A stretch of 64,000 nt of DNA from Bog-473 sp963745175 (GTDB lineage Bacteria > Actinomycetota > Acidimicrobiia > Acidimicrobiales > RAAP-2), in contig CAVUWK010000005.1 of NCBI GenBank assembly GCA_963745175.1, positions 310,001 through 374,000 on the forward strand. The letters run 5' to 3'. Made by a program: the position numbers and the translations under genes. Under the pieces are notes generated by a model. It searched no databases. It saw nothing but the letters and a program-made list of their open reading frames with translations, and had not been told where the DNA came from. Shown one piece after another: positions 35,590 to 45,577 of this stretch (position 1 is its first letter; each line of letters opens with the position of its first letter).

Positions 35590-36072
35590 TCAGTCCTCCG
35601 GCCGCCTCAACCCGAGGCGGTCCGCGGCCCACGCCCCAACCGCGTCGTCACCGCCGGCCAGCCACCAGGCCACATGGGCGTGGAGGCACTTGACCCCTTG
35701 GCGTGTGCCGCCCACACCCCCGCCTGGGCGCGGCCCGGTCCAATCAGAGGGGATCAGCGCGTCGCGTTCCTCGGCGTACCGACGGTGGCAGTCGGCCACG
35801 GCCCCGGCATCCACCTGCGCCTCCGCCTCCCGCACCCCGCCCGCTGCCTCGAGCCGGCCCACGCGAGCTCGCACCTCGGGATCCACCAGCCAGTAACGCG
35901 TCGGCATCGGCGTCCCGTCGCGCAGGAATGGCTCGTTGGCGATGACCACCGGCCGGCCGTCGTCACCCCGCACCACGACGGTGAATGCTCCACCCGGGTC
36001 ACGGCCGAGCAGCAGCGCCACCACCTCGTCATCGCCTGCCTGCGCCGGGCCGGCGCCCACCTCGGGGGTCAA
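35590..36072 (-). CDS. DUF501 domain protein
   Basis: About 160 residues. VVALLLGRDPGGAFTVVVRG, the core PVVIANEPFLRDGTPMPTRY, DPEVRARVGRLEAAGGVREA, CHRRYAEERDALIP and GVKCLHAHVAWWLAGGDD are the DUF501 blocks; CLHAH could bind a metal. No function is established for the family, though it is nearly always found between ftsB and ppx in actinobacteria. No ATG is in frame: TTG 36072 or GTG 36060 are the candidates. It follows ftsB by about 80 bp on the same strand. Confidence 0.88.
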   Translation of the reverse strand: MTPEVGAGPAQAGDDEVVALLLGRDPGGAFTVVVRGDDGRPVVIANEPFLRDGTPMPTRYWLVDPEVRARVGRLEAAGGVREAEAQVDAGAVADCHRRYAEERDALIPSDWTGPRPGGGVGGTRQGVKCLHAHVAWWLAGGDDAVGAWAADRLGLRRPED

Positions 36073-36150
36073 CGCCAGAATTCGAGGGCGTGCGCCATCC
36101 GCGACAGCAAGCCACCCGATGAGGTCGAGGCGGAGGCCGCGTGCGTGCCG

Positions 36151-36651
36151 TCAGGCGCGCGTGGTCGAGGTGGTGGGTGTCGTGGTCGTCGTGACGCCAC
36201 CGGGCGGGAGCTCGGGCGTCGCGGAGGGGGTCACCGGACCGTCCGACCCCGGGTCTCCGGCATACGGGGTGCCGGCGGTCGGCGCCCCGGAGGGCGGCAG
36301 GACCTCATAGGCCTGCTGGCCCGGGCTGACCAACTGGTACTGCTCCCGGGCGATGCGCCCGATCTCGCCGGCATCACTGAGGTTCTTGTTCTCCTGCGCC
36401 AGTGCCGCGTCCTGCTTGTGCAGCGCTCCCAGCTGCGCCTCCGTGCCGGCCAGGTTGGACCGCTGGCTGAGGAGGGAGCTGGCGGGGAACCAGGCGAAGA
36501 GGATGATGGCGGATGCCACGATCGCGCCCAGGAAGGCCAGGCGCGCCCGCCCGACCGACCCAACCTTCCCGCCGGCGTTGGCCGCCTTGGTGGCGCGGGC
36601 CCGGCGCGGTGCCTTCTTCCGGCTAGCCCGCGCCATGCCGGGCCTCTCCAT
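36151..36651 (-). CDS. ftsB: Septum formation initiator FtsB/DivIC family protein
   Basis: A 166-residue bitopic membrane protein of the divisome. Basic N-terminus, one membrane segment (RLAFLGAIVASAIILFAWFP), then a leucine-zipper coiled coil (LSQRSNLAGTEAQLGALHKQ, DAALAQENKNLSDAGEIGRI) and the conserved AREQYQLVSPGQQAYEVLP. The tail is Thr/Pro-rich (GGVTTTTTPTTSTTRA). It should pair with FtsL and FtsQ at the septum. Two ATGs are possible, 36651 (MERPGM) and 36636 (MARASR); either overlaps the eno stop. Its place between eno and DUF501 is standard for actinobacteria. Confidence 0.9.
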   Translation of the reverse strand: MERPGMARASRKKAPRRARATKAANAGGKVGSVGRARLAFLGAIVASAIILFAWFPASSLLSQRSNLAGTEAQLGALHKQDAALAQENKNLSDAGEIGRIAREQYQLVSPGQQAYEVLPPSGAPTAGTPYAGDPGSDGPVTPSATPELPPGGVTTTTTPTTSTTRA

Positions 36652-37924
36652 TGCCCGACAGTGCCGCCAGTCCGGGGAAGCTCGCCGACTCGCCCAGGTC
36701 CTCCTCGATCCGCAGCAACTGGTTGTACTTGGCCACGCGGTCGGAACGGGCCGGCGCGCCCGCCTTGATCTGCCCTGCGTTGACCGCCACGGCCAGGTCG
36801 GCGATCGTCGTGTCCTCGGTCTCCCCTGAACGGTGCGAGATCACCGCGGCGTACGAGGCGCCGTTGGCCAGTGCCACGGTGTCGAGGGTCTCGGTGAGCG
36901 TGCCGATCTGGTTGAGCTTGACGAGGATGGCATTGGCCACCCCTTCACGGATGCCCCGTTCCAGGATCTCGGCGTTGGTGACGAAGATGTCGTCGCCCAC
37001 CAGCTGCACCCGCCCGCCCAGCGCCTTCGTGCAGGCCGCCCAGCCGTCCCAATCCTCTTCGGCCATGCCGTCTTCGATCGACACGATCGGGTAGCGGTCG
37101 GCCAGTTCGACCCAGTAGTCGACCAGCTCCGCCGGGCTGAGCGTTCGGCCCTCCCCCGCCAGCACGTAGACCCCGTCGTCCCACAGCTCGCTGGTGGCGG
37201 GGTCGAGCGCCAGCGCGATCTCGTCCCCGGGCACCCGGCCCGCCCGCTCAATGGCCTCCAGCAGCAGCTTGACGGCATCTTCGTTCTGCGGCAGGTCGGG
37301 CGCGAAGCCCCCCTCGTCGCCCACCGCCGTCGACATGCCCCGCTCGGCCAGGAGCGTCCGCAGCGCGTGGTAGGTCTCGGTGCCCCAACGCAATGCCTCG
37401 CTGAAGGACGCCGCGCCCACCGGCATCAGCATGAACTCCTGGAAGTCGATGGAGTTGTTGGCGTGGGCACCGCCGTTCAACACGTTCAGCATCGGCACGG
37501 GCAACGCGTGGGCGTTGGCCCCGCCGATGGAGCGGTAGAGCGGGACCTCCAGGTCGTCCGCCACGGCCTTGGCGCTGGCCAGCGAGACGGCCAGCATCGC
37601 GTTGGCGCCGAGCCGGCCCTTGTCCGGCGTGCCGTCGAGATCGATCATGGCGTGATCGACCGCTCGCTGGTCGAGAGCGTCGAGCCCGCAGACGGCATCC
37701 GCGATCTCACCGTTGACGTGCGCCACGGCGCGCAGCACACCCTTGCCCGAGAAGCGGTCTCCGCCATCGCGCAGCTCGACCGCTTCGCGGATGCCCGTAG
37801 AGGCGCCGGACGGTGCGATGGCCCGGCCACGCGCACCGGAGTCGAGCAACACTTCGGCCTCCACGGTCGGGTTGCCGCGGGAGTCGAGGACCTCGCGCCC
37901 GATCACGTGCTCAATGGTGCTCAC
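36623..37924 (-). CDS. eno: Enolase
   Basis: Glycolytic enolase (2-phosphoglycerate to phosphoenolpyruvate), 433 residues, intact. STIEHVIGREVLDSRGNPTV and GRAIAPSGASTGIREAVELR open the protein; DFQEFMLMPVGAASFSEALR, VGDEGGFAPDL, IALALDPATSELWD, PIVSIEDGMAEEDWDGW, LVGDDIFVTN, NAILVKLNQIGTLTETLD and ISHRSGETEDTTIADLAVA carry the metal-binding Asp/Glu and catalytic Lys. The start is GTG 37924, preceded by a good ribosome site (AAGGAGAG 7 nt upstream), which rules out upstream starts. It overlaps ftsB at its 3' end. Confidence 0.97.
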   Translation of the reverse strand: MSTIEHVIGREVLDSRGNPTVEAEVLLDSGARGRAIAPSGASTGIREAVELRDGGDRFSGKGVLRAVAHVNGEIADAVCGLDALDQRAVDHAMIDLDGTPDKGRLGANAMLAVSLASAKAVADDLEVPLYRSIGGANAHALPVPMLNVLNGGAHANNSIDFQEFMLMPVGAASFSEALRWGTETYHALRTLLAERGMSTAVGDEGGFAPDLPQNEDAVKLLLEAIERAGRVPGDEIALALDPATSELWDDGVYVLAGEGRTLSPAELVDYWVELADRYPIVSIEDGMAEEDWDGWAACTKALGGRVQLVGDDIFVTNAEILERGIREGVANAILVKLNQIGTLTETLDTVALANGASYAAVISHRSGETEDTTIADLAVAVNAGQIKAGAPARSDRVAKYNQLLRIEEDLGESASFPGLAALSGNGEARHGAG

Positions 37925-37972
37925 GACTTCTCTCCTTGGGTGTCGCCCCTGGTGGGACACCGGGGCACAAGA

Positions 37973-39421
37973 TTAGCGGTTGCCCACCTGGGGTTCGGGG
38001 ACGCCTTCGACCGCACGGATGTCCGCGCGCAACGACAGAGCACGGTCGCGCAGCGCCTGTTCCGCGTCCACGCCGAGGCGCTGGGCCAGGTTGGCCACGG
38101 CGAAGAGGAGCTCGCCCAACGCCCGATGGAGATCAGCGGTGTCGGTCGACAACGGGTCGTCGGACTGCGGGTCGGTGCCCTCGGCACGGCGGGTGAGCGT
38201 CGCCAGCGTGTCCGCGGTCTCCCGTGCCGTTGCGTCATCCGGCTCCAGGCCGACGGCGCGCGCCTTGCGCGCCAGCTTGGTCGCGAGCATCAGGGCCGGC
38301 AGCGCGGCGGGGATGCCCTCGGTGACGCTGCTGCGGCCTTTCTCGCTCTTCTTGATGGACTCCCAGTTGGCGACGACCTGGTCCGCACTGTCGGCGTCGA
38401 CGTCCCCGAAGACGTGCGGGTGGCGGTGGACGAGTTTGTCGTGCACGCCATTCGCCACGCCGGCCAGGTCGAAATACCCGGCCTCGTCGGCCAGTCGGGC
38501 GTGGAAGACGATCTGGAACAGCAGGTCGCCCAGCTCCTCCTCGAGGTGGGCGTAGGCGTCGGCGTCGGCCTCCGGCCGGTCCACCTCCCCCAGCGCGTCG
38601 AGCACCTCATAGGTCTCCTCGACGAGGTGGGGCATCAGCGAGCCGTGCGTCTGGGCCCGGTCCCAGGGGCAGCGCTCCCGCAGGGTGTCCATGAGAGCGA
38701 CGAGGCGGGCCATCTCCTGGCCGGCCGTCCGCACGTCGAGAGGCAGCGCCCCCGGCACGTACAGCGACGTGAGGTGGTCGGGCTCGACGGTGCGGTCGAG
38801 GTCCCACCAGTCGACCGCGGCCACCACCTCGTCGTCGAGCCCGAGGTGGTGCAACAGGACGGGCCGCGGCAGTGTCAGACCGTCGTCGTCGGGCACGCTC
38901 AACTTCACCTCGGAGAGCAGGTGGCGCGACCAGCACTGCGCCACGAGGAACGGGCCACCTTCTCCCGACGCCACGGACCCGAATGCGCCGGCGTCGACCA
39001 GGCGCACCCCCTCGGCCAGTGGGTCGACGCCCAGAGCGACCCAGGCCAGATCCAGGAAGGAGAGGGCGGGCTGTGTGGTCACCTCGACCCGGCCGTCGGC
39101 CCGCAGCAGGTCGACGCTGCGCTCGGCCACGAGCGGCGATCCCGGCACGGCGTAGACGACCGGTTCGGGCGCGCTCTCGACCGCCGCTGCCACGAGGGCC
39201 TCGACGATCCCGGCGTAGACCTCGTCGAAGGTCGCCGCGGCCTCGTAGAGGTGATCGAAGGCCGGCAACCCTTCGAAGCGGGCCGCCGCCGGGTGGCGGG
39301 CCGTGCGGAGGTAGGCCCGCCCGGGCGCGGCGACCAACAGGTCGGCGACGCCCGGGCCCAGGAGGTCGGCGCCGGCCGGCCCGAGGCCCACCACCGTGAC
39401 GTGGGGGCGGCGCCGCGGCAC
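37973..39421 (-). CDS. mazG: MazG nucleoside triphosphate pyrophosphohydrolase with N-terminal tetrapyrrole methylase-like domain
   Basis: An intact 482-residue two-domain protein. Residues 1-210 (VTVVGLGPAGADLLGPGV, VVYAVPGSPLVAERSVDLL) have the tetrapyrrole methylase fold seen in YabN. Residues 235-480 are MazG: LVALMDTLRERCPWDRAQTH, HLVEETYEVLDALGEVD and EEELGDLLFQIVFHARLADE hold the EExxE...ExxD metal ligands; HRHPHVFGDVDADSADQVVA and NWESIKKSEKG follow. It removes non-canonical or oxidised NTPs. It starts at GTG 39421, directly after the PPIase gene, and is 48 bp upstream of eno. The fused layout is common in firmicutes and in some actinobacteria. Confidence 0.93.
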   Translation of the reverse strand: MPRRRPHVTVVGLGPAGADLLGPGVADLLVAAPGRAYLRTARHPAAARFEGLPAFDHLYEAAATFDEVYAGIVEALVAAAVESAPEPVVYAVPGSPLVAERSVDLLRADGRVEVTTQPALSFLDLAWVALGVDPLAEGVRLVDAGAFGSVASGEGGPFLVAQCWSRHLLSEVKLSVPDDDGLTLPRPVLLHHLGLDDEVVAAVDWWDLDRTVEPDHLTSLYVPGALPLDVRTAGQEMARLVALMDTLRERCPWDRAQTHGSLMPHLVEETYEVLDALGEVDRPEADADAYAHLEEELGDLLFQIVFHARLADEAGYFDLAGVANGVHDKLVHRHPHVFGDVDADSADQVVANWESIKKSEKGRSSVTEGIPAALPALMLATKLARKARAVGLEPDDATARETADTLATLTRRAEGTDPQSDDPLSTDTADLHRALGELLFAVANLAQRLGVDAEQALRDRALSLRADIRAVEGVPEPQVGNR

Positions 39422-39423
39422 GG

Positions 39424-40596
39424 TCAGCCGCCGGATGGAATGGTCGAAGCCGAGCCCGAGACCGAGGCCGGTGCGACACGGCCGACGTTCGCCGTGGCGT
39501 TGAGCACGTCCGTCGGCTCAGGCGTCAGCGGCGTGAGCACCGATGCGTTGGCGGGCACCCACACCCCGTACTGCGGGTTGACGCTCACAGAAGACCTCCG
39601 CTCGTCCGTGGTGAGCGCCTTCTGGGTCGCCGTCGATCCCGCCTGCTGGACGACGTTTGCCACGGCCGCTTGCGCCGTGCGGTACGGCGTCGGCGTGCGC
39701 GACGTGATCTGCAGGAGGAGGTACGTCCCGTTGTCGTTGATGGGTGCCGAGATCGCGCCCGTCGCCAGGCTCTTGAGATCAGCCTCGGGCGGCAGCTTGG
39801 ACACCAGGTCGGACAGGACGTCGCAGCCCTGGGCTCCGCCCCCGCTGCTGCTGGTGTTGGACGCCACGGTCGCGAAGGGGGTGCCGGAGGCGACCTGCGC
39901 CGCAGCCGCCTGCGCGGCGGCCTGACTGGAGAAGACGGCCGCGGTCAGGCAGGCCGTGTCGAACTGCGCACCGTGCGCGTGGTAGTAGGCCTCCAGCTCC
40001 GATGCGCTGGAGCCGACGCCGGCGAGATCCTCCTGCAGCGCCGTGGCGGTGGCGACGAACTGCACCTGCTCGTCGACGAACGAGGACGGCAGGGTGCTCA
40101 GCACCTGTTGTCCGGTGAGCGCCTGCCCCGTCAGGGTGCAGCCGTAGCGCACGTTCTGGCCCTGCTGGGTCTGGAGGATCTCGGACATCACCTCCGAGAT
40201 CTGCCCGGTGAGGTTGGCCCGGGCCGTCGTCAGCTCGGCCTGGGTCACGCTGACGTGGCGCTCGTCCGCCAGCTGGAGGACGAGCTGGTGTCCGATCTTG
40301 GTCTCGAGATAGTTCGCCACGAAGGCGGTGGTGGCCGTCGGGCGGTCCCCGACGTACTGCCCCGTGCCGGCACCCACGACGGGCGGCAGCTGCGCGGTCC
40401 CGTTCGACGACAGGTACTCCTGGGAGTTGAGGTAGCACTGGTACTCGGCGCTGGCGGCGATCGCGTTGACGTCCGAATTGAGATCCTGCTGGCTGATGGT
40501 GGCGCCGTTGACCGTCGCCGCGTTCGAGGGCACCGAGAGCGCAGCCGCGGCGACGCCGCCGGCGAGAACGATGAGGAGGACGATGAGCCGCTTCAC
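39424..40596 (-). CDS. Exported SurA/PrsA-like peptidyl-prolyl isomerase
   Basis: A 390-residue exported protein. Signal peptide KRLIVLLIVLAGGVAAAALS, without a lipobox Cys, then a SurA-like helical domain (TVNGATISQQDLNSDVNAIA; AFVANYLETKIGHQLVLQL; HVSVTQAELTTARANLTGQI) and a weak PPIC rotamase domain (ASELEAYYHAHGAQFDTACL; SSQAAAQAAAAQVASGTPFA; LATGAISAPINDNGTYLLLQ). It should help fold exported proteins. It starts at GTG 40596, 12 bp after the mfd stop, and sits where M. tuberculosis has the lipoprotein gene lpqU one gene away. The catalytic part is diverged, so activity may be lost and only chaperone function kept. Confidence 0.8.
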   Translation of the reverse strand: MKRLIVLLIVLAGGVAAAALSVPSNAATVNGATISQQDLNSDVNAIAASAEYQCYLNSQEYLSSNGTAQLPPVVGAGTGQYVGDRPTATTAFVANYLETKIGHQLVLQLADERHVSVTQAELTTARANLTGQISEVMSEILQTQQGQNVRYGCTLTGQALTGQQVLSTLPSSFVDEQVQFVATATALQEDLAGVGSSASELEAYYHAHGAQFDTACLTAAVFSSQAAAQAAAAQVASGTPFATVASNTSSSGGGAQGCDVLSDLVSKLPPEADLKSLATGAISAPINDNGTYLLLQITSRTPTPYRTAQAAVANVVQQAGSTATQKALTTDERRSSVSVNPQYGVWVPANASVLTPLTPEPTDVLNATANVGRVAPASVSGSASTIPSGG

Positions 40597-40608
40597 GCGC
40601 CGCGCACC

Positions 40609-43600
40609 TTACAAGGTGTCCCCACCAGTGCTCACATCGCCCGGCGGGATCAGATCTTCGATCACGGCGCGCACCACGTCGGGAGCGGATGCTCCGTTGG
40701 TGAGGGGAACGAGGAGCTGGGCGGTGTCCTCCCGGTAGGTGGCGCCGGGGGCCAGGCGGCGGAGTCGCACCTGGGCGCTGGCCGCCAGCTTCACCGGGGA
40801 GACCCGCACCGTGGGTTGGCGGGCGCCGCCCGCCCGCACCGGGCTCATGATCACCTCGCCGATCCCGCGGGCCAGCGCGCTGGCCCGCAACCGGGCCAGC
40901 GCCAGCAGCCCGTCGGCCGCGGCGGGGAGCGGGCCGTAGCGGTCGGCCCACTCGGTGCCGATGTCGTCCACGTCGGCCAGGGAGGTCGCCGAGGCCAGGC
41001 GGCGGTATGCCTCGAGCCGGGCGTCTTCGGCCGCCACGTAGTCCCCCGGAAGGTGCGCGTCCCCGGGACGTCGATGGAGATCGTGGGCGGCGTCGGCCTC
41101 GGCTCACCCCGGGCCTCCGCCACCGCTTCGGCCACCAGCTGCACGTAGAGGTCGTAACCGACGGCGGCGATGTGGCCGGACTGGTCCGAGCCCAAGAGGT
41201 TGCCCGCGCCTCTGATCTCGAGGTCGCGCATGGCGATCTTGAACCCCGAGCCGAGCTCTGTGTGCTCCCCGATCGTCCGGAGGCGCTCGTAGGCCTGCTC
41301 GGAGAGGACACGGTCCGCCGGGTGGAAGAGGTAGGCGTAGGCCCGGTGGGCACTGCGGCCCACCCGGCCCCGGATCTGGTGCAGCTGACCCAGCCCGAGC
41401 AGGTCCGCCCGGTCGACGATCAGCGTGTTGACCGACGGCATGTCGATCCCCGACTCGATGATGGTCGTGCAGACGAGCACGTCGTAGCGGCGCTCCCAGA
41501 AGTCGAGCACGACGGTCTCGAGGCTGCCCTCGTCCATCTGGCCGTGCGCCACCGCCACCCGGGCCTCGGGCACGAGGCCGCGTACGTCACGGGCGACCCG
41601 GTCGATGTCCGAGACGCGGTTGTGCACGTAGAAGGCCTGGCCCTCGCGCAACAGCTCGCGGCGCAGCGCCTCGCTGACCGCGGCGGGATCGTGCTCCCCG
41701 ACGTAGGTGAGAATGGGGCGCCGGTCGGCGGGCGGCGTGTTGACCATGGAGAGGTCGCGGATCCCCGTGAGCGCCATCTCCAATGTGCGCGGGATGGGGC
41801 TGGCCGTCAGGGTCAGCACGTCGACGCCTTCGGACATGCGCTTGACGGCTTCCTTGTGCGTCACCCCGAAGCGCTGCTCCTCGTCGACGACCAAAAGGCC
41901 GAGCTCCTTGAACTGCACGTCCTGGGCCAGGAGGCGGTGGGTGCCCACCACCACGTCGACGCTGCCCTCGGCCAGTCCCTGCACCACGGTCCGCTGCTGG
42001 GCCGGCGACAGGAAGCGACTGAGCAGCTCGACCCGCACCGGGTACGGCGCGAAGCGGTCGGCGAACGTCTGCGCATGCTGGCTGGCGAGGAGCGTCGTCG
42101 GCGCCAATATCGCGGCCTGCGTCCCGTCCTGCACCGCCTTGAAGGCGGCCCGGATCGCCACCTCTGTCTTGCCGAACCCGACGTCGCCGCACACGAGGCG
42201 GTCCATGGGCCGCGGCTCCTCCATATCCGCCTTGACGTCGGCGATCGCCTTCAACTGGTCCTCCGTCTCGACGAACTCGAACGCTGACTCCATCTCCGTC
42301 TGCCACGGCGTGTCGGGGCCGACGGCCCGTCCCTGCACCTCCAGGCGGCGCCGGTACAGCTCCACCAGCTCGGCCGCCACTTCGCTCGCCGCGGCACGGG
42401 CCTTGGCCCGGGTCCGCTGCCAATCGGCACCACCCATCTTCGAGAGCGTCGGGGACTCCCCTCCGCTGTAGGGGGTGATCGCCTCGATCTGCTCGACCGG
42501 CAGGTAGAGGCGATCCGACCCCCGGTACTGCAGGATCAGGTAGTCCCTGGTGGTCCCACCCATCGTCCTCGTCGTCACACCCTCGAAGCGCGCCACACCG
42601 TGCTGGCGGTGCACCACGAAGCTCCCCGCCTCGAGGTCGTCGAAGAATCCGTCGGCGGCGCGTGCCCGTGGGCGGGCGCGGCGGTGCGGTACCCGCCGGC
42701 CGGTGACGTCGGTCTCCGACAACACCGCGACCTTGTCGTCGGGAAGGATGAACCCGCTGGTGAGCGGCGCCGCCACCACACAGGCCCCCGCCGTCCCCGG
42801 CGCCGCCTCGAGCACCGGCGCGTGCACACCCTCGGCAGCCAGGGCACTCGAGAGCCGCAGCGCCCCCGACGCGGTGGCCGCGCACAGCGTGACCGAATAT
42901 CCCTGGCCGACCAGTCCCGTCACGCCGGCGGCGAGCCGGGCCGGGTCCCCTGCCACCGGATCGAATCGGCGCACGGTCAGCGCGGTGGTCGAGGGCCCCT
43001 CGGGCACGGGCGGCAGCGCGGTGACGCCGGCCGCGCTGTCTCGCAGCAGGCGTTCGAACGGGACGTGCAGGCGAGGGAAGGTCTCCTCCTCCCCCTCCTT
43101 GGCTCCCCAGGTCGCCGCCAGCGTCTCGGCCAGCGCGGCCTCCTCGTCGAGCAGCTGAACACCCCGGTCCCTGATCCGGCGGGGCTCGACCAGCACCACT
43201 TGCGCACCGGCAGGCAGCAGGTCGGGCAGGACCCGCTCCGTGTGGTCGAGGAACGGGAGCCACGACTCCATGCCGTCGAACTCCTCACCCTCGGCGAGGT
43301 GCTCCCACACCGACGCCCCCCAGGGCCGCCGCGACACGAGCGCGGTCGCCGCGGTGCGCAGCGCCGGGGTGACGATGAGTTCGCGGCACCCGTAGAGCGC
43401 GACGGCGTCGCAGATCCTGCGACGAGCGCTGGTCGCTGACCGAGAACGCGGTGAGGCGATCGACCTCGTCACCCCAGAGGTCGATGCGGACCGGCACGTC
43501 CGCCGTCGAGGGGAACACGTCGACGATGCCGCCGCGGACGGCGAACTCCCCGCGGTGCTCCACCTGGTGCTCACGGCGGTAGCCCTTGGCCACCAACTCG

Positions 43601-44170
43601 GGCAGGAGCGCCGACAGGTCGACCTGTTGACCGGGCCGGATGACGATCGGTGCCGTCCCCTCGAGGGGGCCCAGGCGCTGCAGGATGGCGCGCACCGGAG
43701 CCACCACCACCCGGGGCGGCGCTGGGAGGGCGGGATCCGGCGTGCCTGTGCAGCGCGTCGAGCACGGCCAGGCGTCGCCCCATCGTCTCGGTCTCGGGAC
43801 TGACCCGCTCGAACGGGAGCGTCTCCCAGGCCGGCAGCACCGTGACCGCTCCGGACAGCGCCCCGACGACCGGATCCCCGGTGTCGTCGCCCTCGAGAGC
43901 GATCAGGCAGGACAGGTCGTCGCCCAGCCGCTCCGCATCGAGCCCCGTCGCGGTGACCACGAGGAGCGGGGTGCGCGCCGTGAAGGCGGCCAGCGCCGCC
44001 GCGACCACGGCCTGGGCCGCCTCGGGCACGGCGACGGTGGCGTCGGCCGCGCCGACCAGCACCGCGAGCGCAGGATCACTGCGCAGCAGGCGCGGGATGG
44101 CGGCCAGGCTGCCTGCGGTGGTGGGCGGCAGGGTGCTCGCGGGCACGGGGGTCGGGGGGACGGACGTCAT
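40609..44170 (-). CDS. mfd: Transcription-repair coupling factor Mfd, frame-broken
   Basis: A superfamily II DNA translocase of about 1185 codons that removes stalled RNA polymerase and recruits UvrA. The N-terminal UvrB-like part begins TSVPPTPVPASTLPPTTAGS and VTVLPAWETLPFERVSPETE. The RNAP-interaction domain is FVVHRQHGVARFEGVTTRTM through PVEQIEAITPYSGG. Helicase motifs follow: MDRLVCGDVGFGKTEVAIRA (Walker A), LLVVDEEQRFGVTHKEA (DEEQ), LTLTASPIPRTLEMAL, MPSVNTLIVDRADLLGLGQL and QIRGRVGRS. The C-terminal TRCF domain ends DLIPPGDVSTGGDTL. Three frame breaks: extra G near 43740, extra C near 43425, a missing G in a G run near 41065. It is followed by the PPIase and preceded by pth. Confidence 0.95.
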
Positions 44171-44173
44171 CGG

Positions 44174-44794
44174 TCAGGTCGGCAGCGAGTGGCACCACAG
44201 CATCGCGGCGTCCATGCCGTCGGCGGCGATGCGCTCGACGGCGTCCGCCGCCGTCTGCACCGAGGTGGCCAGGAGCCCACGGACCGCCTTGGGCGGCCGG
44301 CGCAGGACGTGGGAGGCGCCTTGGTCTGCGCTCGGGGGCTTCCCCACCCCGATGCGCACCCGCAGGAAGTCCGACGAGTGGAGGTGCGACTGCACCGACC
44401 GAAGGCCGTTGTGCCCGGCCAGGCCGCCACCGGCCTTGAGGCGCACCGTGCCCGGCGGGAGGTCGAGCTCGTCGTGCACGATCACGATGGAGGCGGGCTC
44501 GGCGACCCCGTACCGCGTGGCCAGAGCACGCACGGACGCCCCGGAGTCGTTCATGAACGTGGTCGGGACGGCGAGGGCCACCCGGCGCCCGCCCATGGTC
44601 ACCACGGCGGCGCGGGCCCGCACGCCTTTCTCGGCCCGCAGCGACGCGCCGTGCCGCTGGGCCAGCAGCTCGACCGTGTCGGTCCCCGCGTTGTGCAGGC
44701 TCCCGGCGAATTCGGCTCCGGGGTTTCCGAGCCCGACGACGAGCAGGTCCGCCGGTGTCCCCCGGTGCTCCGACCGGGCAAAGGGGCGGCGCAG
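44174..44794 (-). CDS. pth: Peptidyl-tRNA hydrolase
   Basis: Pth frees tRNA from dropped peptidyl-tRNA. The frame gives LLVVGLGNPGAEFAGSLHNA (the GNPG and catalytic HN region, with Leu in place of the usual Arg before His), ALAVPTTFMNDSGASVRALA, IVIVHDELDLPPGTVRLKA (catalytic Asp) and GGLAGHNGLRSVQSHL. It ends LWCHSLPT. About 205 codons, normal. No ATG, GTG or TTG is in frame ahead of LLVVGLGNPG; CTG 44794, just after the rplY stop, is the best candidate, unless a small indel hides the true start. It lies between rplY and mfd, 4 bp from each. Confidence 0.92.
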   Translation of the reverse strand: MRRPFARSEHRGTPADLLVVGLGNPGAEFAGSLHNAGTDTVELLAQRHGASLRAEKGVRARAAVVTMGGRRVALAVPTTFMNDSGASVRALATRYGVAEPASIVIVHDELDLPPGTVRLKAGGGLAGHNGLRSVQSHLHSSDFLRVRIGVGKPPSADQGASHVLRRPPKAVRGLLATSVQTAADAVERIAADGMDAAMLWCHSLPT

Positions 44795-44797
44795 GGC

Positions 44798-45464
44798 CTA
44801 GCTCTCTTCGCTGCCCGCCTCGGCCGACGCGTCCGCTCCCGGCTCGGCACCGGCGGCGGCCTCGGCCCCCTCCTCGCCTTCGCCTTCGGCCGTCTCTTCG
44901 ACGACGACTCGCGGCGGCTGTCCCAGAGCGACCGCTGTCTCGGGATCGATGTCGGTCGTGACGCCGGTCGGGCAACGTGAGCTCCGACACCCGCACCTGC
45001 CCACCGATGGTGAGCGCGCTGATGTCGGCCTCGATCGCCGAAGGGATGGCCGTGGGCAGTGCGTTGATGGGCAGGGTGAACATCTGCTGCTCCACCAGGC
45101 CGTCGCCGTGTTGGACCTCGATCGCCTCACCCACGAGGACGATCGGCACGTCGGCGCTGATCACCTCGTCGCGGCGGACGATGACGAAGTCCACGTGGGT
45201 CACCGTCTGGGCCACAGGATGGCGCTGCATCTCACGGGCCAGCGCGAGGTACGTGCCCGTCCCGGTGTCGAGGGACAGCAGCTGGTTGGCCCCGGCCTCG
45301 CTGTTGAGGGCGATGCGGAGCTCTCGGGCCACGATGGCCACCGGCAGCGGGTCGGTCCCGTGGCCGTAGATGACGGCGGGGATCTTCCCCTCGCGCCGGA
45401 GGCGGCGCACGGCGCGCGAGCCCGTGGGGCGCCCGACTTCGGCGGCGAGTACGACTTCGGCCAT
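44798..45464 (-). CDS. rplY: 50S ribosomal protein bL25 (long CTC form)
   Basis: bL25 binds 5S rRNA; the long CTC form has an added C-terminal domain. AEVVLAAEVGRPTGSRAVRR, LRREGKIPAVIYGHGTDPLP and MQRHPVAQTVTHVDFVIVRR are the L25 core, ISADVPIVLVGEAIEVQHGD and ALPTAIPSAIEADISALTIG the TL5-like second domain. Removing one G near 44975 joins SELTLP to TGVTTDIDPETAVALGQPP and an acidic Glu/Ala-rich tail ending EAGSEES. ATG 45464 has a clear ribosome site (GAGGAGATCCACC). Order glmU-prs-rplY-pth matches mycobacteria, where only lpqT intervenes. Confidence 0.94.
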
Positions 45465-45577
45465 GGTGGATCTCCTCGGGTGGCGAGAGCGGTGGTCGCG
45501 GACGGCACGGGGCCTCCGGCGAACGACCTACCAGGTTAGCCGCACCGCGGGCCGGCCCACCACCGGGCCGAGAACAC

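Noticed and set aside
36833..39925. A very long open frame on the plus strand (over 1000 codons)
   Set aside because: It lies opposite eno and mazG, whose minus-strand proteins match known families over their full length. High third-position GC creates such antisense frames.
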